DNA of 64,000 nt, taken from Rhabditoides inermis. Lineage: Eukaryota > Nematoda > Chromadorea > Rhabditida > Rhabditidae. A program made the position numbers and the translations under genes. The notes beneath the pieces are model-generated. The model was not told the origin of the DNA and ran no database searches. It saw only the letters and a list, made by a program, of their open reading frames with translations. Positions 1 to 13,291 of the stretch are shown here, one piece after another. The DNA is taken from contig CAWZYM010000145.1 in assembly GCA_963966185.1 (NCBI GenBank), positions 312,894 through 376,893 of the forward strand, written 5' to 3'. Within the stretch, counting starts at the first letter, position 1, and every line of letters begins with the position of its first letter.

Positions 1-2714
1 ACTCCACGTCCAGGTGCGACAGAATGCACCGCACCGCGTCCGGATACAGGACACTCAGCTCGAGGGTCGGCGTCTTAAAAAGTCAGTTCACAAATATAGT
101 TTTGAATGAGTTGTATGCAAATGAAAATATATAAGTTACACTTGATGAATACAATATTGGTGACCTTGGAGCGGCGGACGGGGATGGTGATGACATGCGG
201 CCAGATGCTGCTTGGTTTTTGTGCCACTTTCCTCTCGCGCCAGTCGATCACGACATGGGAGAGCTGTGTGGCCTCCTTCCACCGACACCGCACCCACTTG
301 CTGCGACCGGGCAGCAGCACTCCCCCCGCCGGCACAGCCTCGCACCCGCACCCACCGCGCACACGCCACTCCGCCCCCACACTGCTGCCCACGCTGTTGT
401 GTAGCTAGAACGCGTGGTGTAAGTACAAAAAAAAACACGAAAAACAGTAGCAATAACTAACGATGAAAGTGTCCCGGCTGCGTGGATTGTCGACATCAAA
501 GTGCAGAGCGAGAGTGGAGGTAGAGAGATTGGCAGTGATCACCTGCAACAGAGTGGACACTGAGCAAAACTGAGTGAGGCAAGACCATGAACCCTCCTAA
601 ACGACACTCACAGCCTCGGTAGCTTCCTTCTTGTCGTGGTTGTGAACGCGGGGCAGCCAAGGCGCAGACTCGGTGACAGGCGGGCGAGAGACGAGACCTG
701 TAGTACGACAACGTCTACATATCTCTCTTCCCTCGCCCCACCCACCCAGCTCGAACTCTGTGTGCAGCCCGTCCAACTTGTGCTGTGCCACGTCCATCAG
801 AAACGGCGCGTGCTCATAGGGGTAGTGCCTAGAAACGACCATGACACAAGAGCACAAAATGGAATGACACCCACCATTGCCAGCTGACGGGGCCTCCGTG
901 GGCGTATCGCAGCTGCCACTGCACACCTCGAATGAACTCCTCCGCCCATATGGCACGTACCTCGCGAGAGTGGAAGGCGGTGGCACGGGAGAACGAGTAC
1001 TAGAACACAATCAGTACATTCGTCGGCTTACAATCTATCTGTCAATCAATCGGTCGGTTCATCGTTGATATTGACAATCACCAATCACAACGGACTTCAC
1101 CTTCTCATTCCACACGAGCCAGCCGATGAGCTTGAGGAAGTTGGGTACGACGAGGCTGCCCGAATCGGTGAGGTACGTGTAGCCTGCAAAGCGAGGCGGA
1201 TGGACCACTTAATTAATGAACACTGCAATAGCAACTCATGGGAACATCCATGCAAAGTATATCAATATAACCCACCTTTGTCGCGGTAACTCGCGCTTTC
1301 GATGTATACGTCGATGAGATCGGGCAGCGACTCGAACAATCCCGGAACCACGTCGGTACCGAGCAGCGACACCAGCAGCACCTGAGATCAATCAATAAAT
1401 CAATAAATTCAATCGATACATATATTCAATCAATCCCCCTCACCCAGTCGTCGACGATGCGCTCGCTGTCGAACACGAACCAACCCGCGAACCACGAGTT
1501 CTCCTGAACAAGATTATAAAGTACTCAAAACGAACATATAGAAAACGATGAGAAGAAGAAAATACTACAGGTGAGAAATAGCAAAAAGTAAGAAAAAAAA
1601 TCGTGCACGTGACATGACTTACACGCAAATGTCGGAACTGCTCGCATACGAGCTGCGTGAAGGTGTCGAGGTGGAGGAGATGGAAGGAGGGCTCTCCCAC
1701 ATACCAACACACGCTGCCGGCAGACGCAGACCTCAACACACAACACACTACGTATTAGATGAATTCTAATCAAATGAAAAAGCGTCAAACATTGATTCAC
1801 TTGATGTTGCGGCCATCTTCAGAGACGCGGAGTAGGGAGACGTGAGGAACGTGTAAAGAGACTGCGCGCCTCACCTACAACATTGATTTGTTTGGATACT
1901 AATGAGACGAAGTTGCTGTGAAGCTATGATTATCAACTCACAACCATCTACGATCCACCTTTTTCTTAAATCGTGAACGGTAGGCATAGTTATTCATGAC
2001 ATGCTGTGATAGGAATAAGATAATGCTAACCATGTTGAGGTCGATCCCATAGATGTAGTGTGAGGTGTCGGGGCAGTAGCCGCGACGCGCCCTCTCCACC
2101 CGAATCGACGCGGCCACCTTCTCACCACACTCTCCCGGACACTGAAACACAGTTGTGATATAGCACATAAACTATGAAACTAACCTCTGGCGATGAGATG
2201 TGAACACGCAGCGAGCGCCATGAGCGATGCGCGTCCGCCAGCGTTCGGATGCGATCGGTGAGCGCTTCGTACACTGCTGTCATAAACGGTTCGTTCCCTC
2301 GGCTGAACAGACGGTTGGCGCAACAACAATAAGCAAGTGGAAACGACACACCTATCGCATTTCTTCTGCAGACTGGCCGCCTTGGCGCGAGGCAGCTCGC
2401 CGTCAAAAGCTGTGTAAAGCATCTGGCGCGGACGGATCGTGTTCACGAGGAACTGAAATTTAAGCATGAGACGAGAACAAAGGAAACAACCTCGACGTGT
2501 CTCGCGATGTGTGCGGGGGTGAGTGTGCCACGCTCGCCTTCTTCGCAACACTCCGCCAGCACTTGGTCCATGCAGATGTAGAGATGATCGACAGGCGGAA
2601 GCTGCATATATAACCATGTTTCACTATAAGAACACGTGACCCCACCTTAGTTGCGATGACGACATTGAGGGATCGGGCGTAGGGAGCGCCCAGAACGCTC
2701 AACGGAGTGTCCAT
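1..2714 (-). CDS. Divergent XRN1-type 5'-3' exoribonuclease, N-terminal part (runs off left edge)
   Basis: Exonic peptides read on the minus strand follow the XRN1/XRN2 catalytic domain in order. A short N-terminus begins MDTPLSVLGAPYARS (start at 2712-2714). Then come LYICMDQVL (family LYLDMNG), FLVNTIRPRQ and AFDGELPRAK (VDGVAPRAK) near 2350-2460, CPGECGEK (VPGEGEHK) and YGIDLNM (YGLDADL) near 2030-2140, HVPHVSLLRV near 1830, FHLLHLDTF near 1680, FDSERIVDDW near 1450, SLLGTDVVPGL (MGNDFIPHL) near 1340, YLTDSGSLVVPNFLKL near 1110, and GVQWQLRY...HYPYEHAPFLMDV near 780-950 (IQWILHYYY...YYPYHYAPFISDI). Known family role: processive degradation of 5'-monophosphate RNA. By eye three of the seven acidic metal-site residues differ (D to C, E to G, D to N), and the acidic linker after the 1.1-kb exon is missing, so activity is doubtful. 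It is either a fast-evolving paralogue or a pseudoenzyme. The family call is firm; exon ends are approximate. Confidence 0.8.
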
Positions 2715-4489
2715 CGGGCCGCCACCACGCCGCGCCGCGAGAGACGACCGCTGATTAGGCAAGGTCGAGATATACTTCGAGATATACTTCATAAATACTT
2801 CGTAACAAAAATACGTGCTTCGCATCGCAATAACAACAAAAAACATATCGAATTTGTTCTTCCGGACATCAGCCAGAAAGAGATTGTTCTGCCGTGAGGC
2901 ATATATTTCGAGCGGAACCACACTGATCCGGAATTCTCACTATGATGTGCGTCTAGACGGACCTGATCATCGATACAAAGAATATTCTTTTTATTTTTCA
3001 TCATGTTTTATCTTGGCTCAGACGTTTTGCCGTTTGTCGTCACAGCAGCCACACTCGACAGCAAAAAGAGTGTGATGAGTGAGATGTGAGACTCCTGATG
3101 TATCCTTTTCGAATCGTCTCTCGACAATCCGATTTTTTTTCGCTCACTCGGATAGGAATAGCCAGAGCGTAAGAAGAACCAAATTAAGAAATCATCCCCT
3201 CACTCCCTCTCTTTTTCCACTTCTTTGTCTATTGTGCACTCATATGAACCTAGATATAGCATGCGCCAGAGCGATAGTTTTCGATCTACCTCGCTTGCAG
3301 TTCAAAATACGGTGTCATAACCGTCTGACTCTCTTGTTTTGCACGCTATTGCCGAGAGCTGTCTCTCCGTCTTCCTCTGATCTACCCCACCGCACACAAC
3401 TTATTGCGAGCATAGAACTATACATACAGTATGGCCACCATGGACCATGACTATGTACAATATTGTTGCAGTTCCGGATTGTTGATTCCAGGGTCGTGTC
3501 GTACGATCAGCAGTCGAAGGCCCTCTATACCTAAATTTGTTGCTTTACATTGTTGTTTGTGAGACAATTGAACCCAGGGTCCTCCTAGTCGAGATCAATT
3601 TAGGATTACATTGCGACGACGTCTTCAAAGCAAAGTTGGATTAGGTAACGTCGGGTGACTTGAATTATTTTCTAGAACTCCAGATAATTCTGTGATGAGT
3701 GAATTGCCACACCACAGGGGCTGGTGAACTTCGCAGGAGAGGATTGTTTGCCTCCTCCATCCTCCAAGAGAAATACAAGACATCACATATGGCTTACACG
3801 CATCAATAGCATATCATGCTCAAATGTCATCTATCATCGATAACTAGACAAGAAAACCTCTTTTGATTGGCGAGATACCAGCATGAGACAACCAACGAGA
3901 TCACACTGCATCATTTTATCATGAACACAATGAACACATACAATATGGACAAAAAAATGTGTGGCTCGTAACAAGCAATAAGAGAGAATTGTACAAATGC
4001 TCTCATCAATTTTTTCGCTATTTGAAGAAGCACAATAGATGCAAACTTATTCAACTTCCCGGTCATCCCGGTCTCATTGCACTCGATCGGTTGCTCTCAA
4101 TCACCAGATCACCACAATCACAAATCTCGGCCATTCCACTGTCATCTTGTCAGTGACGCCTGGCGAGCCCATAAAAATCCGCGCCGCGCTATCTCCGACG
4201 TGGCAACTCTTCTAGGGGTGGATATCAGGGATGGTTTGGATGTTCGCGTCGCACCCGCGTCTTTACGACCCATAAACGATGATAAAGTGGGAGTACGAGT
4301 GATAAGCTCACGCAGGCCGACGCCCCTCCAATGAGACATTAGAAGACAGCGGTGGCGCGGCACGGCCTCGTTTGCATTACACTCGGTTACGGTATACTGT
4401 TGTTCACCGTGTCGATTTATATATGGTTTTTTTCTGTTTACAGTATAATTTGCTTACCGTATTTCACCGTTCATCCTACAGTACCCCTC
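2715..4489. other. Intergenic region between divergent genes
   Basis: This stretch separates the minus-strand XRN-like gene from the plus-strand IRG-7-like gene and must hold both promoters. I see a small tandem duplication of gagatatacttc near 2767-2790 and a dispersed repeat at 3265-3421. From about 4370 there is a run of TACNGTA-type motifs that continues into the next gene's introns. I see no convincing coding sequence. Confidence 0.6.
3265..3421 (+). repeat. Dispersed repeat, copy 1
   Basis: The stretch from AGAGCGATAGTTTTCGATCT to GAGCATAGAAC recurs in inverted orientation at 35858-35996 inside a DOCK intron, with about 85-90% identity by eye and one small gap. No ORF or terminal repeats are visible, so its class is unknown. 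Confidence 0.75.
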
Positions 4490-4497
4490 GTTTCAGG
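4490..4497 (+). other. Probable spliced-leader acceptor for the IRG-7-like gene
   Basis: GTTTCAG lies one base upstream of the ATG at 4498. The consensus fits a nematode SL1 trans-splice site and supports the choice of start. Confidence 0.6.
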
Positions 4498-5925
4498 ATG
4501 CGTTGGTGGACGTTAGCGGCTTTGGCCGCTCTCGTCGCCTGCGCCCCGGCCGGGCATGTGGACAACGAGATCATGCAGGGTAAGCGGTATTGTAGCTTGG
4601 GTTGCTACTGTAGTTATAAGGTTACTGTATTTGTGTATTTCAGTGCTGAAGGCGCACGCAAAGGCCTCGCTCGACCACACCTGGCAGCAGCCCCAGTCAG
4701 AGGAGCACCACGTGTGAGTACGGTAGAAGATACTGTAGGAGTACTGTAGTACTGGGGATACTGTAGAACATACACTGTTATAAGGGGATTCTACTATAGT
4801 TAGCTACGGTATCCGAGGGTACGGTACTTGCAGTTCGAAGCGCGCCGCGAACCCTCTCATGTTCGCTACTGGACAGTGCCAGCTGCCCGGATTCGTCGGA
4901 CCCGACTGCAAGTACCGTGAGTCACGGAGGGATACGGTAGAATGAATTCCACTACTGTAGCCTTATTGTGGTTATCGATATGATGGGTTGTTGTTTAAGC
5001 GGTGTGCAAGCAGACCAACCCGTACGTGCCCGATCAGCCGGTCACCAACGATGAGGTGAGTGATGCAGGCACTTCGCGACGAGACCCGGACACACTGTTC
5101 GAGTTTGCAGGGTGCTCCCATCGACGGAGGATTCCTGGTCAACTGCACCCAGCAGTACCTCACCTTCGTCGACGAGACCATGCACTTCATCAGGGTACGC
5201 TAGAGGATTACTGTATCATGAATTCTGAGGATTTTGCTATTAACATAAGGTTCTCTCAGGTGTCGATCAACTCTGAGACCTATGCCAACCCCACTTTCGT
5301 GCTCGTCGATGCCGCCGGTAAGTAGAGCGATTCAAGCTATCGTTTCGGGACCCAATCAACATTCGAATTTTAGGCAACTCGTATCCGCCCGACTTTGTCG
5401 AGTCGCAGGATTCCACTCACTACACCGGAGTCTATCAAGTGAGCGAATCAATACTTGAATATTCACGTTATCAATCATCAATTCGATATTGTCCAGCTGC
5501 TCTACGCCGGAGTGTACGCTATCCAGCCGTCGTCGGATACGCCCACCCTGTGCTACTTCACCATGCACGTGAGTACTGTACTTACATTACAGTATACTGT
5601 ATTTTTGAGTACGGTATGTACAGTAGCTGTTTACAGGCCAAGACCGAGCTGACAGTCGAGGCGGGATTCGTCTACGGCGCCGGACTCAACTCTGTCAGGT
5701 ACAAGAGCTCTCTGAATCTGTGACCCCCCTTCTCTCTCTCTCTCTCTCTCTCCCTCCCCCCTCCCTCTTTCGCATCGGAGTTCACCGTCTCTCTCGTTGC
5801 AGGGACGACTTCCCGATCCCGGGAGCCCTCTTCCGCGAGCCGATGACATTCGTCGCGCACGGAAACAGACTGAAGAACGCCGCTCATCTCACCTCCGTCG
5901 CAATCATGCAGAACGATAACGTGAG

Positions 5926-5972
<47 letters not shown>

Positions 5973-5996
5973 AAGAGAAAGAGAAAGAGAAAGAGA

Positions 5997-6050
<54 letters not shown>

Positions 6051-9000
6051 ATGTGAGAGACAGTGGCGGTTTGTTCAAAAGCGACACACCTCAGAACAGA
6101 ACCACTGATAAGTAACACATCATCTCATTTACGAGAATAACCATAACACGTGGAATAGTATAGAAGAGGTTTGCAATTTATTATCACTGATTATGGAGAA
6201 ATTAAACTATCGATGAATGAAATCAATCAATACACAATCGATAACCCTCGCTCTTGCAGCTGGTGACCCGCCCGCAGACGCTGGAGACCCGCTTCAACTG
6301 CGCGTACGAGTACTACGCTGAGCAGACGTTCTACTGCCTCACCACCGGCACGTACCTCGCGTTCGTGGAGGGATACGACTTCCGCGGAAACCAGTTCCGC
6401 CGCCTCAAGCCCTTCAAGTGCCTCCGTGAGTGCGCTATTCGGCACTGCCGCTCATCAGCTGGTTGTTGACGTGGTTGCGTTGCAGTTCCGGACCCGACCC
6501 CGTCTACCTCGCCCGTCTCCACCACTACCCCCGCCCCCGTCACCGCGTGCGACAACCACGGCATCCTCATGCCCGGATGGAACGGACAGGTGAGCAAGGC
6601 CACATCAACACGCAGTTTCACACCGAATGACGCGATTTTTGTAACACTGCCGGGAGTGTGAGGAGAACCTCGATGTGCTAGTGTGTGTGTTGCAGCCGGA
6701 GTGCTTCTGTCCGCCGATGTACTCGGGTCGTGACTGCTCTGTGCCCAACTGCGCCAACGGAGGCGTCGTCGGACACAGCCAGATGTGAGTGGATGGAGAA
6801 AAACAGAACAAAACAGAATTAGCACACCAACATCCCAACAACAACACTCATGTGACGTTTGTCAACTGAACATAACACAATTGAAAAACGGTGAATGTTG
6901 TGGCGTTGCAGGTGCGAGTGCCCGGACGGCTTCACCGGCCAGTTCTGCGAGCACATCCAGTGCTCGGACAGCGCCGGCTTCGGCTTCTCCGCCGACGCCC
7001 CCACACTCGTGCTCGTCGTCCGCGTGCGCAAGCAGATGAGCGACGTCATCACTCAGGTGCGCGCATTCAGCAAAACATTAAAAAAACACATTCACGAAAA
7101 ACGTATGGCATAGAAGAGAATTCGTACTGGTTACGGAAAAGGGATAAGCGAGGTGCGCGCATTCAACAACAGGCATTCACGAAGATAACCATGAAACGCA
7201 GAATAACAGAAGATAATCATGGAAGAGAGATGAGCGCGCAGACATTTGAGTTAGATGTGCCACCTGCTCTGGCCGATTGTCGGTTGTGACGTGTGTCGTT
7301 TTGCAGATCGCGCAGGCAGTGACTGACATCGCATCGACCCTCGAGTTCGACCCGACCTACCTGCAGCGCTTCCAGCTCGTGCTCTTCAACAACAACGGTC
7401 AGTAGATGAGACCGGAGAGGTGTTGATGCGAACCTCTCTTTTCAGACCTGATTCTGCAGTCTACGTACAGGAGTGCGCTGCACATGGTGGCCGATCTCCA
7501 GAATGCGGCCGTCACCCCCGACGCGAGCGGAAACTGCTCGGACGCCGTGTTCACCGCCACCGTCGAGGCCCTCCAGTCCACCCTCATCACCAACAAGTCG
7601 CCCGTCTACGTCATCTCCGACGCCCTGCCCGACGACTACATGCGCGAGCTCGACACCCTCTTCCACCTCGACTCCTACTACCGCTCCCCGGTGAGTGTCG
7701 CCCTCTTCTTTCTTCTGACGCAGACAGTTGAATATGTTTGATTTCATCGCTTTCAGATCAACTTCGTGTACGTGGTGCCGACCATGGACCCGGCGAACCC
7801 GTGCATTCCCTCGGTCGAGGATCCCGGCTTCCGCGCGATGGACGACATCACGCAGCGCACCTCGGGAATGGCGCTGTTCATCGGCAACCGCAGCACCGTG
7901 TACGACGTGCTTTTCCAGCACATGTGGCACACCATCTACCGCAGCCAGCTCGTCAACTCCAACGACCTCATGTTCTGCACCGGCCAGAACCTGTACAAGC
8001 CGATCTCGGTGGACAGGGACGCGAGCCAGCTGGTGCTAGTGGCCAAGGGCAAGGGACTCTCGCCCTACATCACCGACCCCAACGGCAACCAGGGAGTGTT
8101 CCAGCCCAAGTTCCAGAGCGAGGACTTGTCCATCTGGATGATCAACGGAGTCGTGTCCGGCACTTGGATGTTCAACCTGCTCTCCTCGACTGTTCACGAC
8201 GGTTGCAGTTGGCGCATCTACCAGAAGAGCTACCACGCCAAGGGCTTCGAGCGCAGCCAGCACGACATCTTCTGGGCGTTCACTCCCAACATGAACGTGG
8301 ACGGCAACATGTATCAGCCGGTGCGCGACATGGACACTGGCATTGTCGTGCACATCACCAACTACCCGATGGAGCTGCCGCCGGAGCGCGTGTTCGCCGA
8401 GCTGACGGTGTCGGCGAGCCGCGAGGGCAGGCAGTTCGAGATCTACGCGTCGAACGGACTGTGGCGCGACGGCTGCTCGTTCCAGTTCTACTTCCCGCCG
8501 TTCTCGTGCCAGCGCATGGACGAGACGCTCTACTTCAACTTCTTCGCCAAGGACGCGCTGGGCTTCATGATCCAGCGGGCGGGCGTCATGTACTGCACCG
8601 GCACGCACCCCACCTTCTTCCCGCCGACCGGCTGCCAGAACGGAGGCGTGCCCGACTCTGCCAACTCCACCATCTGCCACTGCCCGCCCGGCTTTTCGGG
8701 AGACCAGTGCCAGGTGGTCGACTGCATCAACGGCGGCACGTCGCAGGGCGGCTTCTGCACCTGCCCGCCCGGCTTCATAGGACAGCACTGCGAGTTCGTG
8801 GCGTGCATCACCGAGAGCTTCCCGCCGCCGGAGGTGATCCGCAAGGGCGTCGACATGATCTTCGTGGTGGAGCTGACGCAGCAGGCGTACCCGCAGCTGG
8901 TCGCCCTCAACCAGTACTTTGCCGAGATCATCCGCGACGTCGTCGACCAGCACCCGTTCTGGATCGAGAAGTTTGTGCTGGCCGGATTCAACTCCACCTG

Positions 9001-12000
9001 GGGAGGCGTGCTGGCCGAGAGCCACGCGTGGGACGCGTCCGCCATCATCGGAACCATGAAGAGTGTTTCCGCGCAGCAGCCCACTGACAACGGATGCGTG
9101 GTCAAGGCCTACCAGGCGCTCTACTCCACCCTGCACGGCCGCCCCACCCGCGCCGGATCCTTCTACAACCTCTTCATCAGCTCGCCGCCCGAGGAGAACG
9201 CCTTCCAGAGGGGCATCTTCTTCGAGGAGGCCAAGCAGAACGTGTATCAGCTCAACGGATACGTGTCCTATCTGGCTGCCAGCGGAGGCTCGTTCTACTG
9301 CAACGCCAACGGCACCGAGTTCGAGACGCTGGAGGGAATCGCGCGCCAGACAGAGGGCCGTCTCTACAAGATGCAGCCTGCTGTGATGAAGGAGGCGATC
9401 CGCATGTTCCCGCTCCTCTACTCTTCCGGAACCGTCTACGGCCGCTTCTTCCAGAACTGCACCACCCCGCAGTACGTCGGCTTCCCCATCGACGCCTACA
9501 CGCAGACGATCCAGATCAACACTCTCGGATACAAGAGCAGTGTGCAGCTGTTCAACGGCCACGGCAAGAAGTTCCTCAACCTGAACGAGCTGGTCGACGA
9601 CACCGTGTCTGGGTGGAACATCTTCGAGGCGCGCCGTGCGTGCGACTCGGACTGGGAGCAGGTCGGACAGTACTGCATCCGCTTCGACACCAACCAGGTC
9701 AACTACACGGTCGCCCAGATGACGTGCCAGGCCGCCGGCGGATCCCTCGTTGACGTGCTCAACAAGGACAAGCAGAACTACCTCGATACCGTTAGCGGTT
9801 CGTACAGCTACTGGACCGGACTGAACGACATGGCCGCCGTGGGACAGTTCGTGTGGGACCGCTACGGAAACACGTCGGGCCTGCCGCTCAACGTGACCGC
9901 CTACAACGGATTCCCCGGACAGGTGGTGCCGACCGACCAGGCGAGACGCTGCGTGTATGACAGCGCCGCGTCCGGATGGCAGGTCGACAACTGCGCGACG
10001 CAACGCCACTTTGTGTGCCAGAAGCACATGTACGACCAGGACTTCAAGCCGACCGGCCTGGACGAGGACGACCTGCCGCCCGGCAAGTGGTACCTCTCGA
10101 TCCAGACGCAGGAGCCGCCGCTCGGAAACCGCCTCGGCGACTTCTGCTTCGTCGAGATCAAGGTGCAGTCGAGCCTGCAGGTGTACTCGGCCTACACCAC
10201 CGACATCCACTCGGACGTTCCGGAGAGCGACCCGGTGGCGGGGTCGACGGCGAACCGCTTCATCTCGTACGTGCACTCTGTGGACAACGAGCACCGCTCG
10301 CCGCTGCTCACGCACGCTCTCATCTACGCGGAGAGCGACTCGGCGCCCCCCAGCATGGCAGCCGCCGCCACGTACGAGCCGCGCGCGCACTGCTCGTTCC
10401 CCTGGGTGTCCCAGGACTGGGCCTGCCCCAACTCCAACGACCCCTACAACGCCTACGTCGCCGTGCACGCCGGAGAGGACGAGTTCGGCAACGCGTTCCA
10501 GCGCATCAGCCACGGACACTGCGAGCCGGCCACGCTCACGTGCGGCCACGGACTGCGCTACAACGGCAGCTGCGTGTGCGAGGACTACTGGACGGGCAAG
10601 CTGTGCACCGTGCCGGTGTGCGTGAACGGAGGCAAACTGAACCAGTACTCGACCGGCTGCGACTGCCCGGCCGGATTCACCGGACCCGCGTGCCAGTTCG
10701 AGCTGTGCACTCCCATGGTGCCCGCCACCTTCACCGACGACGCGCGCTCTCTCGTACTGGTCGTGGAGGCGACCCAGCAGAACAAGCCCGCCCTGCAGAG
10801 CCTGGCTGCCAACTTCACCGCCACCCTGAACAGCCTGCCCTCCGCCTGGTTCACCAACTACATCATCGTCGCCTTCGACGCCGAACGAGAGTCGTTCTCG
10901 GCGAGTCTGAGCAGCGTGGCCGACGCGCAGTCCGCCCTCAACAAGATCATCTCCTCCATCTCTGGCCAGGGCGCGTGCTCGATGCCGCTGTTCAACGCGC
11001 TCTCCTCTGCCCTGTTCAACTCGCAGATCAAGGCGCCGAACAGCGAGGTGTTCTTCGTGACTCAGGCTGCGATGCCGTCGGACGCCGACTCTCGCAAGGC
11101 GCCCATCGAGCAGTTGGCTGAGCTCGGCGCCCATCTGCACTACGTGTACGTGAGGGACGAGTGCGGAGTGCTTCCCGTCAACGGCTCGTTCACACACATC
11201 GCCCGTCTCGCGTACGCCTCCGGAGGACAGCCGCTGTTCACCAGTGGCGCGACCGCCGGACAGCTGTTCGGAGCGTACCTGCCCACCCTCTACGGCTCGT
11301 CGTCGCTCACCAACCCCACCTTCTTCTCCGACTTCACCTGTTCCAACGGCGTGTACTACGTGTCGCTGGACAAGAACTCGACCGACGTCTTCATCACCAC
11401 CTCGTCCTCCGTCGGATCCCTGTCCGTCATGAACTCCCAGAACCGTGAGTCGCATCCACACCACTCAGTGTGTCAATCTGTTCAATTGCAGAGGCCGAGC
11501 CCACCAACCTCATCTACAACGGAGGAGTCGCCGGCAACAGCAAGATCTACCACGTCTCCACCCTCGGAGTCTCCGGAATCTACCAGCTCTCGGTAAGCAC
11601 CACACGGAAACGTTCTGTAAAACAGTAGACTGTGTATAATATCGTGGTGAATCTAAATGTGAAGGATTGTATTCCACCTACAGTTCACTCAGCGGAGGGG
11701 GTAGAAGGAAGACCACGGCACTACAACATACCCCAACCCCATCTCTAAACAAACCAGCAAGGTCGTGTGTTCAGATCAGCTCTCCTGGCGCGTGCTACGT
11801 GCACGTGGCTGCCGCGGGAGGAGTGCAGGTGTTCACTGGCTTCGTGCAGCCGTCCACCGCCGACCCCACCGGACAGCACACCGACAGCGTCGCGCACAAC
11901 GCGGTCGTCGGCGCGCAGAACCTGGCCGTCTTCCACGTGTACCACCCGATGAACGCCCGCCACGAGGCGCGCCTCACCTACGTCGAGATGTTCGACCCGG

Positions 12001-13291
12001 TGCACAAGAAGAAGGTGCTCTCGCCGCTGTACCGCCGCGGCGGATGCAGCTACGAGTACTTCTCCGACCAGTTCCAGTGCGGAATGAGCGACGAGGGTGA
12101 GGATTGAACGAGACAAACTGTATACCAATTCCCCGAACGCAAGGGCTGCCAAAAATCAACGACGACCTCAGAAAGGGGGCATAGGTTCTCAATTACACAT
12201 GACTTGTTGTATCGTCGATGACAGGACAAGAACGAAGAGAAAAGAGAGACTATGCGGCTAGTTTAGGCTTCAACATGCTGGTGTACGGCGTGGACGAGTA
12301 CGGGCAGCAGTTCCGCCGCCAGCAGTTCGTCTTCTGCCTCAACGGAACCATCAACCGTGAGTAGTCACTGCAATGACAAAAAAGAAGCTGTGTCGTTTCA
12401 GCCGTGTCTCCGACCCCGAATCCTTGGACCACCGTCACCCCGATCACCACCCCCGTCCCTGTCACCACCAGCGTGCCGCCACTCGGACCGTCCAGCTACC
12501 AGCTGGACATCGTCTTCATGGTCGACGTCTCCGCCACCGGAAAGGCCATCCTCGACGACGCCACCAAGTTCATCCAGACGCTCATGACCTCGTACACCGT
12601 GTCGCAGGACAAGGCCAGGGTGGGCATCATCACGGTGGCCGGCTCTTCTGGAAACGGCTTCGCCATCGCCAACCTCAACTCGATCGGCAACTCTGCCACC
12701 ATGAACAGCAACCTGGCGTCGATCCGCGCGTTCGACGACTTCGGGGCGACGGGCGAGTACCTGGGAGAGGCGCTCTCCAACGCTATCAACCCCTCGTTCT
12801 TCTCCTCCGGATACAGGTCGACCGTGCCCAACCATCTGCTCGTCTACATCGGAGGAAACACCAAGTGAGTCGCCACCCCCCGAGACCCCGTTCACAACCG
12901 GTCCATTCAGGTTCTCTGACAACGCGGCGGCGATTGCGTCCAAGATCCTCGGAGCTAAGAACTACGGAATCATCGCAGTCGGATACGGACAGGCCGCTCA
13001 GGTGTCGCAGGCTGACCTTCTGGTGAGTGCAACAAACACACGCCTGTGACTAATCATTTCGTTTTCAGACGGTCGCCAACGGTATGGCATGCGTCTTCAC
13101 CCCCAAGGACTTCCACTCCCTGTCCACCTCTACCGTGTCTGGCATCCAGAACCTCATCCAGACTGCTAAGTGAGTATTCGTCCCGGCCGGTCATTCATTA
13201 CCCATAAGAGTAGTATCACTGAGAGGGAAGTTTTTTTTTTCATTTTGGTAATTTTCCATTTTTCAGCGGCAACGGTGGTGGCTACTGCTGA
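4498..13291 (+). CDS. irg-7: Large secreted vWA/EGF/C-type lectin mosaic protein, IRG-7-like
   Basis: About 20 exons are joined by GT-AG introns; one exon runs uninterrupted from about 7757 to 11442. The start MRWWTLAALAALVACAPAG is a signal peptide. Next comes a Cys-containing segment near 4834-4918, then EGF-like repeats near 6700-6960, 8630-8805 and 10530-10710 (patterns such as CHCPPGFSGDQC and CDCPAGFTGPAC). There are four von Willebrand A-like segments, near 6960-7960, 8850-9450, 10735-11290 and 12500-13165; the last contains DIVFMVDVSATGKA. A C-type lectin domain lies near 9640-10030 (WTGLND, DNCATQRHFVCQK). The final exon ends in NGNGGGYC and stop at 13289. This domain order matches the family of C. 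elegans IRG-7 (F40F4.6), an intestinal secreted protein linked to pathogen response; orthology versus paralogy is not resolved. High GC at third positions leaves long open antisense frames, which I treat as shadows. Confidence 0.85.
5930..6047. repeat. (GA)n/(GAAA)n purine tract in an intron
   Basis: About 115 bases are almost purely G and A, mixing GA and GAAA units, in the IRG-7-like gene intron between the exon ending near 5921 and the one starting near 6260. A shorter CT tract lies at 5727-5760 in the preceding intron. Confidence 0.95.

Noticed and set aside
7738..9087. 449-codon plus-strand frame overlapping the IRG-7-like exon
   Set aside because: Alternate-frame shadow of the same exon, with low-complexity Arg/Pro/His composition and no domain.
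8036..11464. A 1142-codon open frame antisense to the large exon of the IRG-7-like gene
   Set aside because: It mirrors the GC-rich third positions of the sense frame, contains no recognisable domain and is rich in Arg, Val, Gly and His as expected for an antisense shadow.
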